A stretch of DNA of 64,000 nucleotides from Corylus avellana (Eukaryota > Streptophyta > Magnoliopsida > Fagales > Betulaceae): the NCBI RefSeq assembly GCF_901000735.1, contig NC_081542.1:9858216-9922215 (forward strand). Direction: 5' to 3'. Below, piece by piece: positions 46,635 through 58,222 of the stretch (position 1 is its first letter; each line of letters begins with the position of its first letter). Under the pieces are notes generated by a model. It made no database searches, was not told the origin of the DNA, and saw only the letters and a list, made by a program, of their open reading frames with translations. A program made the position numbers and the translations under genes.

Positions 46635-48735
46635 AAAATATTTGAGAGTCCATCATCTATTATCACAAAATAGTTGTTTTATTAGCCTTTCGTTTATTAG
46701 AAGTATGTCATTGACGAATGTAAACGTTACAATTAATCTAATCTTGAAAGGCTGTGTGTCAAGAGATCCAATTGCACCAAGTTACATACTTTGGGAGGCA
46801 CAAATCAACCTTTAAGAACAACGCTCATACATGATTCTATATCATTATGAGATCTTTGCATACCTCATTTTTCATCTCTTGTAATTTATTTATGTTATTG
46901 TTAATTTTCATATTTGTATTATTTTATTTCAACAAGAATTTTGTGCACCATCCAAATTATTTCCAACAAAAACGACGTCGTTTCAAAACCTAAGACTGCT
47001 AACCGTAACTACACACCTTTTCACCCCTACTAAAAATTATTTTCATGAATGAACTTAGCCAATATGTTGGTTTTAAGTCCAAGTAAAATTATGAGTTTAG
47101 TAATTGCTTTAGGAGTGTAATAAAGACATTTAAAGTCTTAATATCTTAAAATTTAATTCTTTGTACTTACGTTTTACTTTAAATGGGGCCTTACGGATTA
47201 ACTTTTTTGTCATAATATTATTTTCTACCATAATTAAAGAGCATTGATTAACTTTTTGTCATAACAGGAGATTTAATTGTTTTGTTTGAGGCCTTATTTT
47301 ATCGGGAATGTCAGACAATTGCCTAATTTACCTAAGCATTAACTGGCACCGGTGGTGCCTCAGATCTTTTCAAAAGCCTCTTTTGTTTTTCACTCACAAA
47401 AGCCTCTTTAAGGCTCTCAAAAGTCAGAAGACGCATATATATATATATAATCGTGGCTTATATGTTGTTTGTAAACATGTTTACAATGTTATTCACTTTA
47501 TAAGATATCTTGATCATCATCTATGAATGAGATATTGTCACGTATATAAAGAAATTTAAGTAAGAATTTCTTGAGAAAATAATGTTTTTTTGGAGGATTA
47601 TAAATAATTAATCTTGAAGTGTGAATAATTGTAATATTTGAGGAAAGGAACTTTTGAGGTTGTTGAGGTATATTTTATTTTATTTTTGAAAAATATGGAA
47701 CTTTCATTGATAAATTTCATGAGCATAACATTTTTACAACATAAAGCAAAAATGACTTTAAGCTTATGCTAACCTATGTACAATTACATTTAAGGAACAA
47801 ATCTGTTTCATGCAGACTAAATCTAGGACATGGGTAGTACAAATACAAAACAAAAATAAAAAATAACTAGAAACACCCACACTGATCTACTCCATCCTTA
47901 ACCCAAAGGCCAGGACTACAAATTCATCCTCAACCCGAAGGCTAGGACAAACAAAATAAAAAACAAAAACCCCACAAGCATCAATGAAGGAGCACAACAT
48001 CGTAGATACCCCTTCAGAAGATACGCCTTGGCCGAAGAAGACAATCAGATCTAAGGTTGAACAGATTAGATCTGGATTTAGATCTACAAACTAGATCTAA
48101 AGCAATCCACCAGAAACAGAGATAGGTGGAGCTTATAGAGAAGACACCGACGACTGCTATCATGAAAGAGGAGGAGGGAAGATTTAGATCTAGAAGTTCT
48201 CTCCTCTTGAAGTTCTTCTTGGTGTTGTCTAAAAGAAAAGAAGGTATATTTTATTTGGAATGCTTTGTGGGTTTTAACTTTGATTATCAAGAATAGTTTA
48301 ATTAGGTATATTTTATTTGTGATTTAATTATATGGTGTATTCCTATCCTCATCGAGTCCTACGGCATATTGTTCTATTCTTCCTATCTCTAAAGTTTTTA
48401 GTGTAATTTTTCTAATGGTTTCAAGACATTTTAATTAATACCTAATCAGATTGGATGGTGAGTAACCTCACAATTTGAAGTGAACTTTCACTTGTAAGGC
48501 ACTAGCCTAGGCCTTGTTAGAATCGAATAGACGGACTACACCTCTGAGGGGGTTAGTGCATTGAATTCGTACTAACATATCAATTCGAAGTCACCATTTC
48601 ACATGGCTAAGACAGATCATTATGAAAGATGTGTTATGGTCTTATCAAATGAAATGGCCAATTTCATTACTGACTGTAAACATTAAATTGTAAATTGCAA
48701 CATTTATGATCTAAGATATTTTGTGTGAAAATATA
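46635..48735. repeat. Segmental repeat unit B, gene lost
   Basis: Aligns with 42180-43862 of unit A, then stops before the point where an F-box gene would begin. It therefore keeps only the 3' flank. It is interrupted by a family R retroposon at 47681-48241. Confidence 0.8.
47681..48241 (-). mobile_element. Non-autonomous retroposon family R, copy 4
   Basis: A 15-bp target duplication AGGTATATTTTATTT (47666-47680 and 48242-48256). The same site without insert is seen in unit A (about 43345) and unit C (about 50465), so insertion post-dates the segmental duplication. On the minus strand it contains 'gtcctggcctttgggtta' and a near-tandem repeat of it, shared with copy 3. A poly-A tail is poorly preserved ('tttttgaaaaatat'). 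Confidence 0.88.
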
Positions 48736-48954
48736 TGATATGATCCTAATTATTTGATATTATTTGATATTATTCGGTGTCATGCTAGAGTCCTATAAGG
48801 AGCATATCTCCATAGATTTTCCAGTCCAATAAATAGTTATGTTCATTCTTGTTAAAGTCGTCCAATTAGGTCTATTATGTAATCAATAGTATATTGTTTC
48901 TCTATTTAAAAGGGAAGCATCAGTAACAAAGTATGAGTTTCAGACAGTTCGAGA

Positions 48955-50147
48955 GCTTTGTCGTGTGATAAAGCAAAAGAAACCCTTAATGGGTTTCCTT
49001 ATGGAAACCAAGTTACGTGGAGAAAAATGGAGCCTATCCGCTACAAGCTAGGTTTCCCGAATATGTTTGTGGTTGATTGCGTTGGTAGGAGTGGTGGAAT
49101 GATTTTATTTTTGGAAGAGGAGGTTTCGGTGGATATTCAGAATTTTAGCCAACGCCACATTAATGGTATGGTAAAAGATCGATTTTCTGGAGTACCTTAG
49201 AAATTTACCGGCTTCTTTGGTAACCCCGATACGTCGAAAAGGTATGAAGCATGGGCCTTGCTCAAACACCTTGCAAATCTGTCGCCTGTGCCGTGGGTTT
49301 GTTGGGGGACTTCAATGAAATTGTTGCTCTATCGAAAAAATGGGGTGGCGGTGGAAGATCCAGTTCTCAAATGCAAGCTTTTCAGCAAGCGTTGGAGAGT
49401 TGTGAGCTTTCAGATTTGAGCTATAATGGTCCTAAATTTACTTGGAGCAATTGTCAGGAAGGCCTTAATTTCACAAGGAAAGGCTTGAAAGGGGGGTTGC
49501 TAATCCGGAATGGAGAATGTTATTTCCAGAAGCTAAACTTGCAATTAATGTGGCAATAAATTCGGACCATACTATTTTAATGTTGGGGTTGGTGGATTCT
49601 GGGTTGAGCAGAAGAGGACGTGTCACATTTCGTTATGAAGCAAAGTAGGTCTTAGATGAGGGGTATACAAATGTTGTCCAACAAGCATGGAATCCATCAC
49701 TGAATGGTATTGGGGCGTAGAACCAAATTGGGCAAAACCTGTCATTTTGCAAACAGAATTTTCTTATTTGGCAGAGAGAGCTACGGGGATCAAGGCAGCA
49801 GTCTCTTAAACAACTACAGGCTCGACTCCAAGAGCTACAAGGGCGAGAAGGGTGTGGAGTTGGGTTTGAAATAAAAACTTTACAGCAGCAGATACAGGCT
49901 TTAATAGATAAGGAGGACCTTCAATGGAGGCAACGAGCAATGCTTGATTGCTTAGGGACGGTGATCGGAATACGAAATTTAACCATGCTTGTGCCAATAC
50001 TCGTTGACGTACGAACCAGACTTCTAGTATACTTGACGTCGAAGGGCATCCATGTGTGTTAGATGAAGAGTTACAAGTAGCTTTTGTAAATTATTTTACT
50101 GGGTTATTTACCTCTGAAAATGCAGGTGAAATGGACAACTGTTGAGT
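48955..50147 (+). mobile_element. L1-type LINE fragment, endonuclease region
   Basis: Reads YKLGFPNMFVVDCVGRSGGM (49048-49107), then GDFNEIVALSKKWGGG near 49300-49345, then LSDLSYNGPKFTWSNCQEG, which are hallmarks of the plant L1 apurinic endonuclease. Several frames are needed and stops occur after 49550. The fragment ends at 50147, directly against unit C. There is no reverse transcriptase. Confidence 0.85.
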
Positions 50148-51514
50148 GGTGATGTCTCACATCTTCTCAAAAGCCTCTTTTGTTTTTCACTCACAAAAGC
50201 CTCTTTAAGGCTCTCAAAAGTCAGAAGACGCATAGAATATACATTAATCGTGGCTTATATGTTGTTTGTAATTAAACATGTTTACAATGTTATTCATTTT
50301 ATAAGTAATTCTTGATCATCTATGAATGAGATATTGTCACGTATATAAAGAAATTTAATTAAGAATTTCTTGGGAAAAGAAAATTTTTTGGAGGATTATA
50401 AAGAGTCAATCTTGAAGTGTGACTAATTGTAATATTTGAGGAAAAGAAATTTTGGGGTTGTTGAGGTACATTTTATTTGGAATGCTTTTGTAGGTTTTAA
50501 CTTTGATTATCAAGAATAATTTAATTAGGTATATTTTATTTGTGATTTATATGTTGTATTCCTCTCCTCACCGAGTCCTACAGCATATTGCTCCATTCTT
50601 CCAATCTCTGAAGTTTTTAGTGTGACTTTTCTAATGGTTTCAAGAAATTTAACTTGAAATTTAATGCCTAATCAGATTGGACGATGAGTAACCTCACAAT
50701 TAGAAGTGGGCAAGAGGTTCTTTGAACTTTCACTTGTAAGGCCTAGGCCTTGTTAGGATCGAATAGATGGACTACACCTATGGAGGCTAGGGGTGTATTG
50801 AATTCGTACCAACATATCAATTCGAAGTCATCATTTTACATGATTAAGATAGATCATTATGGCTAATGTGTTATGGTCTTATCAAATGAAATAACTAGTT
50901 CCATTAATGACCGCAAGCATTAAATTGTAAAGTACTACGTACAAGGTTTATGATCAAGATATTCTGTATGAAAAACTCATTCTCCTAACCATCTTCTAAA
51001 TATCATTTTTAATTTTTTTCAAATCTATCATTGGATTTATAGTTCTACATGAAAGCATGTTTATGATTGTGTTGGATAGCTTAAAAATTACTTTTAGTAT
51101 CTAAAAAGCAGTTTGGTAAAAAAAATTTAAAATTATTTTTTTAATCTTTTTACTCTAAAAATAATCAAAACCCACTTTGACAAAAAGAAGCTTTTGCAAC
51201 AAAAAAAAAACACTTTTTGACTTCAAAGCTATATTCCTCAAACACAATCCCAAACGGTATAAGCTTTAACATCCTAAATCTTGTCTAAAGCTAGATCCTT
51301 AATTAGATCCTTAGGATTCATGCAGCACACTTTTTTCAAGTTATTTTATATCAATTTGGTTAATAATTTTAAAATCTTTTTTTTAAAAAAAAAAAAAAAA
51401 AATCAAACTCGTTAATTAGAAAATTTATTAGCAATCTGAAAAAAAAAAAAAAAAAGACAACAAATGCACTAATCCTTACTAATTTATTTCACACTCTTTT
51501 TGGCCTGATCTCAT

Positions 51515-52546
51515 TCACACACTTTTTGGCCTGATCTCAATCCCTTGAACAATGAGGCCACGCTTCAACATACCAGCCTTCACCGCCTCCAAAACACTTA
51601 TTTCGACTTCATCATCATCATCATCTCCTCCATTGAAGAAGTCACCCAATTCGATCTCCAACCACCCATCTCCTCTCTTCTTCGGACGCTCGCCATCCTC
51701 CTCTCTCCACCGCAGCTCTTGAAAGTACCCCATCCCGGCGCGAGGGTTAAAACCTCGCACTCCTTCTTGTTTCACATCCAGAAACACCCTCCGCTTGTGC
51801 CCTCCAACCGCAGCCTCCATACGTAGGTTTACAAATCCACGTGACTTTGACGACAGGTTGAACACAAGGTAAGCTGTATACAGCGTGGCTCGTGACAGCA
51901 TGCACGTATTTATCTTCCCACGGATTTCCAGCCACCACACTTGGATAAGCTCCGCCACCTCCGGGAACCTGTTTTTTTAATTTTCATGTAAATAAAATTA
52001 TCAGAAAAAAAAAAAAAAACCCACGAAATAAAATAATAAGAAGAAGAAGGTAAAAAAGAGAGACCTGGCATCGGGTAAAGAAGTCCATCTCCAATAATGA
52101 GGATTTTCCATCCAGGCAATCAGGAGGTCCTTGGGAGAAAGCATGTAGCATATCTTCCCGCTCATTTTCTCCAACCAAAAGCTCTGGGATATGCGTAATA
52201 TTCAAATAATGAGAAATATTTAAAGGGGGGGGGGTGTGGGTGTTGAAATTACCTTCCTGCCATCGTCGATGAGGAGGGGATGATCGCAGAGATGGAGATA
52301 AAGCTCCTTCTTCGAAGAAAAACAGAGCGAAGACGACGAATCGGCGGAGCGGGAGATTATGCTCTTGTACTGGGGTGGCAGAAAGCTTTCCCATACGGCG
52401 TCAAATTCGGCGGCCGATCTGAAGGTCGTGGAAACCAATGACGACCGACCCGCGTCCGGAGGGCTCGTGAACGACAGCACGCTGGCGACGCACTCTACCG
52501 GTAACACGTTGATCAAGCCCACCGCCTCACTTTCTGTTAATGCCAT
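51515..52546 (-). CDS. F-box protein PP2-B-like, gene 3
   Basis: Exons on the minus strand: 52546-52253, 52183-52065 and 51968-51515; 867 nt, 288 residues. It starts MALTESEAVGLINVLPVEC and differs from gene 2 at scattered positions (for example GRSSLVSTTF in the F-box, VGGHKRRVFL in the lectin domain, one extra Ala before VKAGML). The C-terminus is PKSV instead of PKRV, because about 31 bp around the stop codon are duplicated (51494-51540). Frame and splice sites are intact. Function as for gene 1, inferred. Confidence 0.92.
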
Positions 52547-52668
52547 ACTTACCCTAGCTAACAACCCCCAATCTCTCTTTCTCTCTCTTCTCTGTCTCAA
52601 TTTTGAATCGTTTTAATTGGTTTTTGGTTCTCTCGCTTGGCAGTGGAGTTTATGAAGACAAGGAATTG

Positions 52669-52679
52669 TATATTATATA
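52669..52679 (-). promoter_or_regulatory. TATA box of F-box/PP2-B gene 3
   Basis: TATATAATATA on the minus strand 123 bp before the ATG, identical to that of gene 2. Confidence 0.55.
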
Positions 52680-52967
52680 GGTAGCTTAGCAATATTAGAG
52701 TTCGTGGTGCGTAATTCGTGGGCCTCGTGGCAAAGGTTTCTTTTTCTTTTTTCTTTTTTCTTTTTTCTTTTTTCTTTTTAAATGTCATTAAATGTAATTT
52801 TTTTTTAATCTCTTTTTGCAAATCTAATAGATTAATCATTGAATTTATGAATTTAATTATGTGAATTACACACAAATTTAATAATAAATTCATTCATTTA
52901 ATATTGTTGAAATAATAAATTTTCACTGTTTGAGCACTTATAATTATTTGGAAACAGTTCCTCTCCG

Positions 52968-53330
52968 GTCCTTACGGTTTAGATTTTTCAAGAGAAATTC
53001 CAAAGTTACAAATGAGCCACCTTATCTTTCACTAACAAATAAACAAATATTTTTTTATTTTTAGGTTAATTTTCAGGTTAAGTCTAATGGCCGGAAGGTT
53101 TTTTTTTTTTTTTTTTAATTGCAGAATGGGTGACATTGGGGTGGCCAAACCATGCACCCCCATGGCCCAACGTCACTGATTCTGCAATTTTTTTATTTTT
53201 TATTTTTCAAATCAAGTCTAGGGGTGCCGAGCCACTTTGTTTATTTGTTAATGGAAGCTGAGGTGGCTCTTTTGTAGTCTCGGGATTTCGCTAGAGAAAT
53301 CTCGACTGTGAACTGAATAATCCTTCAAGG
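52968..53330. mobile_element. Palindromic MITE in unit C
   Basis: The arms pair over about 150 bp: 'aatgagccaccttatctttc' with the inverse of 'gaagctgaggtggctctt', and 'aacaaataaac' with 'gtttatttgtt'. The centre repeats the gacattgggg/cccaacgtc inverted pair. About 53390-53545 next to it is the MITE type seen at 2895. Confidence 0.65.
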
Positions 53331-53545
53331 ATTGGAGAGGATTCGTCTCTAAAAATAATAAGAATTACTAATTAGGATCATCTGCAGTTTATTTGAACTG
53401 GATAATATCTAGTTAGTTATATTGGACTTGAAGTACTGATATTTTTGTCACTTCAAATATTAAAAAGACAAAAATAATCATCCAATATAACTAACTAGAT
53501 ATTATTCATTTCAAATAAACTGGAGAGGATCGTATTCCGTCAGAT

Positions 53546-54409
53546 TTAATTATTAATTTTCTTTGAAGAGGGTGCACATGCATTATGACACTAGCCAATT
53601 GATGTAGTGCATTTTGACAATACAGGTTTTTAGAGTTTATGTCTATTATTCTTCAAGCCTCTTCCAAAATGCTACAATGCATTCTACCCACCATCATCTC
53701 TTCACCTTGTCATCTTGATTTTTTCCACAAAAAAAAAAAAAAAAAACTATTCTTCTATCTTTTTGCCTTTAATTTTTGTCCAAATGACTTGCAAAATTCA
53801 TCTCTATTAGGAAACATTTAATTTCAACCAATATCATATAATTAATTTTGTGTTGAGCTACATACATATAAAGGAGATATTGAAACTTTGTCTTGTGATT
53901 AATGGAGGGTATATGATTCTCATCCTTGGTCTATACATGCTATGAAAAAAAGAATAGATCTATTATTAAAATATTCTAATAGGTACGTGATTGGTTAAGA
54001 AATGATTAAAAATAAATAAATAAATAAATTAAATGAAGATGTAGTAGAATTTATACTGTAAAATTATTATTATTATTATTATAAAACAATTAATATATAA
54101 TTGAAATTTTAAGTAAATCTGTATGTTACATATGTTAATTAGTATATTGTTTACAAACACTATCACACCTCTCACTCGCTGGTTCACACACTCAAAGGAT
54201 AGAAGAAACACTATCACACCTGATTGTTTAACGTCAAAACAACTACTAAATGCAATACAGAATATATATATATATATATAGAACAAATATTAAGTAATCT
54301 TGAAAACCACCAAGAAAACCATAGAAAAGCTAGCTCAAACACATACAAATCTCTTGATGCCCATTGCAATCTAAAAAAATACAACAGACAACAAAAGCAC
54401 TCACTTATT
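53546..54409. other. Intergenic spacer
   Basis: AT-rich, with ATT (54063-54081) and TA (54260-54280) microsatellites. No gene is supported; short frames look random. Confidence 0.5.
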
Positions 54410-56127
54410 TTACCCTCGTTTTGGCCTGATCTCAATCCCTTGAACAATGAGGCCGCCCTTCCAGTTACCCCCCTTCACCTCCAAAACACTCATTTCCACT
54501 TCCCCATCATCATCATCTTCTCCTCCATTGAAGAACTCACCTAGCTCCATCTCCAACCATCCATCTCCTCTCTCCTTTGGACACTCGCCATCCTCCTCCT
54601 TCACTCTTGGCCGACACGGTTGGCACAAGATGCCGCTGCGGGTAAAACGCCTGCCTCGCCGCCGTACAATCTGGTGGCGCAACCTCCGCCCTCTCTCCGC
54701 ATCTAAAAAGACACTCCGCTTATGCCCGCCTGCACTTCCGACAACTCCGACCTCAACCTCGACAGGTTGGTTTTCAAATCCGAATGATCCTGTCGTTGCC
54801 TTGAACACGAGGTGAGCTGTATACAGTGTGGTTGGGGACAGCATGCCGGTGTTAATCTTCCCGCGGATTTCCAGCCAACACACACTGATAAGCTCCGCCA
54901 CTTCCGGAAACCTGTTTTTGCATGTGAATGAAATCAGAGGTCCGCCAAAAAAGAAAAGAAAAAGAAAGCGTCGAGAGAGATTGATGCAGCACCGACAGAT
55001 GGAGCTTCTATTAAGTTGTTCGTAGGGTTATCCTAGTCGGTCTACATAAGTTTATACAATCGTTGACTCCACTCTTCCTTCTCTTTGGCTCTGGGCCTTT
55101 CCCCTGTGCGTTGTATTTTGGCAAGGGCTTTTTTATTGTTTCGTAAACTTTTAAAATTACTATTAAATTTGTGATAAATTACTGTTAAATTTTAATATAA
55201 TGGCAATTTTAAGAGACACGTCAATTTTGAGAATAAAAAAAAAAAAACCATAAGTATTTGTTTTGTTTAAGATTTCATGAGCCATGGATTCTTTGATGGG
55301 TGTTATAATTCACTCATTCAAAATTACATTCCAAAAGAAGTTTTAACAAAATAGTGTTTCAATGGCGAGAAAGTTTAAAATATTATTTACGCTACAAGAA
55401 AAATGATCTTTAGCGACAACTCAAAAGTACTTATTAGCAACGATATTTTATAGTCGTCACTAACGTGTGGTCACTAATATTGATCAAAAAAACATAATAT
55501 TGAGATTATTAATTTGTTATTAATTTTTTATATATATAATTAAAATTGAATTAACAATGTTAGGGGAATGGTGGAGGACTCTATCGCATTCGACTTTAGT
55601 GGCTTGTTTGGTGCACCGGAGACAGAAAGAGAGACCTGGCATCAGGCAAAGAAGTCCATGTCCAATGCCTGGGAGTCCCCATCCAGACAATCTGGAGGTC
55701 CTTGGGAGAGAGCATGTAGCATATCTTCCCACTCCTTTTCTCCAACCAAAAGCTCTGGGATTATATATATAAATGTCAGATATATGTGCATAGTCAAATA
55801 ATGAGAAATTAATGGGGTGACGGGGGGTGTTGAAAGTACCTTCCTGCCCTCGTCGATGAGGAGGGGATGATCGCAGAGGCGGAGATAGAGCTCCTTCTTC
55901 GACGAAATACAGAGGGCAGACGACTCGGCGGAGCGGGAGATTATGCTCTTGTACTGGGGTGGAAGAAAGCTTTCCCATACGGCGTCGGATTCGGCGGCCA
56001 ATCTGAAGTTCGTGGAAACCGATAACGACCGGCACGCGTCCGGAGGACTCGTGAACGACAGCACGCTGGCGATGCACTCTTCAGGTAACGCGTAGATCAA
56101 GTCCACCGCCTCATTTTCTGTTGCCAT
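54410..56127 (-). CDS. F-box protein PP2-B-like, gene 4
   Basis: Exons on the minus strand: 56127-55840, 55754-55636 and 54911-54410; 909 nt, 302 residues, the same exon lengths as gene 1. It starts MATENEAVDLIYALPEEC (F-box about 12-55). The PP2 domain has SFWLEKRSGKICYMLSPKDL, CWLEIRGKINTG, YTAHLVFK, DGWLEMELGEFF and GIEIRPKRG. It groups with gene 1, not with genes 2 and 3. Intron 2 is 724 bp against 91-96 bp in the sisters, so it gained about 630 bp of AT-rich DNA. The promoter lacks a good TATA (GTCTTTTTAAACA at 56221-56233 on the minus strand). Function as for gene 1, inferred. Confidence 0.9.
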
Positions 56128-56349
56128 ACGTACGCACGTACCTGCCCAAACAACCCAATCTCTCTCTCTCTCTCAATGGGAATGAATCTGACGTTTTTTG
56201 TGGTTCTCCCATGGCGGTGGTGTTTAAAAAGACGAGGAAATGTAATGTAAGAAAGCTTAGCGGTTAAGGTACGTTCGGGTGGCAAAGGTTCCAGATACAC
56301 CATTAGCCACAAAAGGAAAAATACATTCACGATCGAGGATCCCAAAAAG

Positions 56350-57670
56350 ATACAGCTTTCTTTTTCTTTTTTTCTTTATTCTCTTTCTTTTCCTTTTTCT
56401 TTTTTAAAATTATGTATTTATTTTTATTAGGAAACCTTTATGGTGCTATGATGCTTTTTGGTTTGCGGCTACAAATCAGGGATGAGGATGATCGCCAGAA
56501 GAGGAGATAGAGCTCTTTCTTTGACGAAACCCTCCTTTAGCTTCTGTCATGCAAGTGGAGAGTGATACCGAGCCAAATAAATGAATTTTAAAAGAAATTT
56601 AAACTGAGGTGGCAGGCCATGAATGGCAGACAAGGGAGAAAGAATTATATTTTTTTAATTTAAAAACCATTGCCATGTCAATTTAAAAATTTTTCTGGAT
56701 TTATTTGTTTGGTTCTCTAACACTTCTCAATGCAGATACTAATTAAGTTGATCTTTTTTTGTAAGTACGGTATTATTGTGATAGAATTTGAACTCCAGCT
56801 GAGAAAAAATAAAAATGTGTAAACGTATTAAAAATGTAATTAACCCCTAATTTTTTTTAAAAAGTTAAAATTAAAATATTACTTTCAAATTAAATTAAAA
56901 AAAAAAAAATTCATTTTTTCATTATTATCATATTTAATAATTTATCATTCAATTATTTGATGAATACAGTAAAAGTTTCATAATTTTAAAAAAATTGAAA
57001 TTTAATTAAGTAAATAATTAGTTTGTTAAATAAGCATAATTTTCGGGTGAATCTTGATCTACTGTCTTTTTGTAATCAGAATTTGTATAATTGATCAAAA
57101 TTTTAACACCCTAACTTTTAGTCCTTAGGATTAAGAAACATTAAGGGTAAAGTACGCTTATCCCTCTCAAACTACCACCCTAATGACAATTTACCCTTCA
57201 AACTATCAATTGCGATAATTTATTCCCTAAACTACCAAAACAACGATAATTTACCCTTTGAGAATAATGCTAATTTGTGATATTTTGCTATTTGCAGATG
57301 AAATTATAAATTTTGGAGCATTCGAATGGTTAATCTTAAATTGGGAATTGAAATATTTGAGGAAATGAACATTTGGGGTCGTTGATGTATATTTTATTTG
57401 GGAAGGTAATGCTTAATTTGTAGGCTTTAACTTCGATTATCAATAGTTTTAGCCAAATCATGTAAATATTTAGGGAAATCGATAAAAAGATGTTGTTTTA
57501 GGCTTTAAATTGATAAAATATTTAAGGAAGTAGTTTTATTTCGGCCATAGAAAAGTTTTCAAAAGTTGTTTTGGATTCTAAATGATGGAGACTTCAAATT
57601 TGGGTTATTGGTGTTTGATTTTGAATTAAGAAAATGGGACGGTGGGTTGAGTGATTAATTGGTAGACTTA
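56350..57670. other. AT-rich spacer with MITE
   Basis: Starts with a pyrimidine tract (56358-56406). 56566-56737 is a MITE related to 39186-39362. A few words match the unit A flank ('cttaaattgggaattgaaat', 'tgatgtatattttatttggg' near 57330-57400). No gene is recognised. Confidence 0.5.
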
Positions 57671-57672
57671 GG

Positions 57673-57908
57673 GCCTGTTTGAGATTACATTTAAGGGGCC
57701 TAAAAGTACTTTTAACAGTTAAAAAGTCCGTTTGAAAAAAAAAAAGAACTCGTTTGGTAAAAAATTAATAATGCTTTAATTTTAAGGGTCCAAAAACTTA
57801 AAAATGGCAAAAACGCATTTTTGACAAAAGCTTAAAAATGAAGCTTTTACCCAAAAATTATTTTTGACTTAAAAGCTTTATTTCTTAAACACAATCTCAA
57901 ACAGACTC
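57673..57908. mobile_element. hAT-like MITE, copy 1 of a neighbouring pair
   Basis: Inverted ends 'gcctgtttgagattacattt' and 'aaacacaatctcaaacagac'. The inner region has 'gcaaaaacgcatttttgaca'-type sequence. A relative lies in unit C at 51060-51260. Confidence 0.7.
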
Positions 57909-57990
57909 TTAGATCGATCCAAGTTGGAGTTTGGTCGATCGAACATGTGACACTAAAAACAGAGAGTGGTGTGGCACATGGACATTTAAG

Positions 57991-58222
57991 ACATGTTTGA
58001 GATTGCGTTTGAGGGCTTAAAAGTGCTTTTAACACTAAAATAAAGTCAATTTAAAGAAAAAAGTACTCGTTTGGTAAAAAAATTTAAAGTGCTTTTAAAT
58101 GTCTAAAAAGCCTAAAAATGGCAAAAACGTACTTTTGGCAAAAGCTTAAAAATGAAGTTTTTGCCAAAAAGCATTTTTTGATTTAAAAGCTATATTTCTC
58201 AAACGCAATCTCAAACAGGCTC
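57991..58222. mobile_element. hAT-like MITE, copy 2 of a neighbouring pair
   Basis: Inverted ends 'catgtttgagattgcgtttg' and 'caaacgcaatctcaaacagg'. Same orientation and similar length as the copy 80 bp to its left, but with clear sequence differences. They are probably two insertions of one family. Confidence 0.7.

Larger units (their letters stand above)
50148..53200. repeat. Segmental repeat unit C (contains F-box/PP2-B gene 3)
   Basis: Direct copy of 43028-45905 of unit A. It begins at 'ggtgatgtctcacatcttct'. It includes a full hAT-like MITE near 51060-51260 ('gattgtgttggatagctt' to 'ctcaaacacaatcccaaac'), which is cut short in unit A. Confidence 0.85.
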
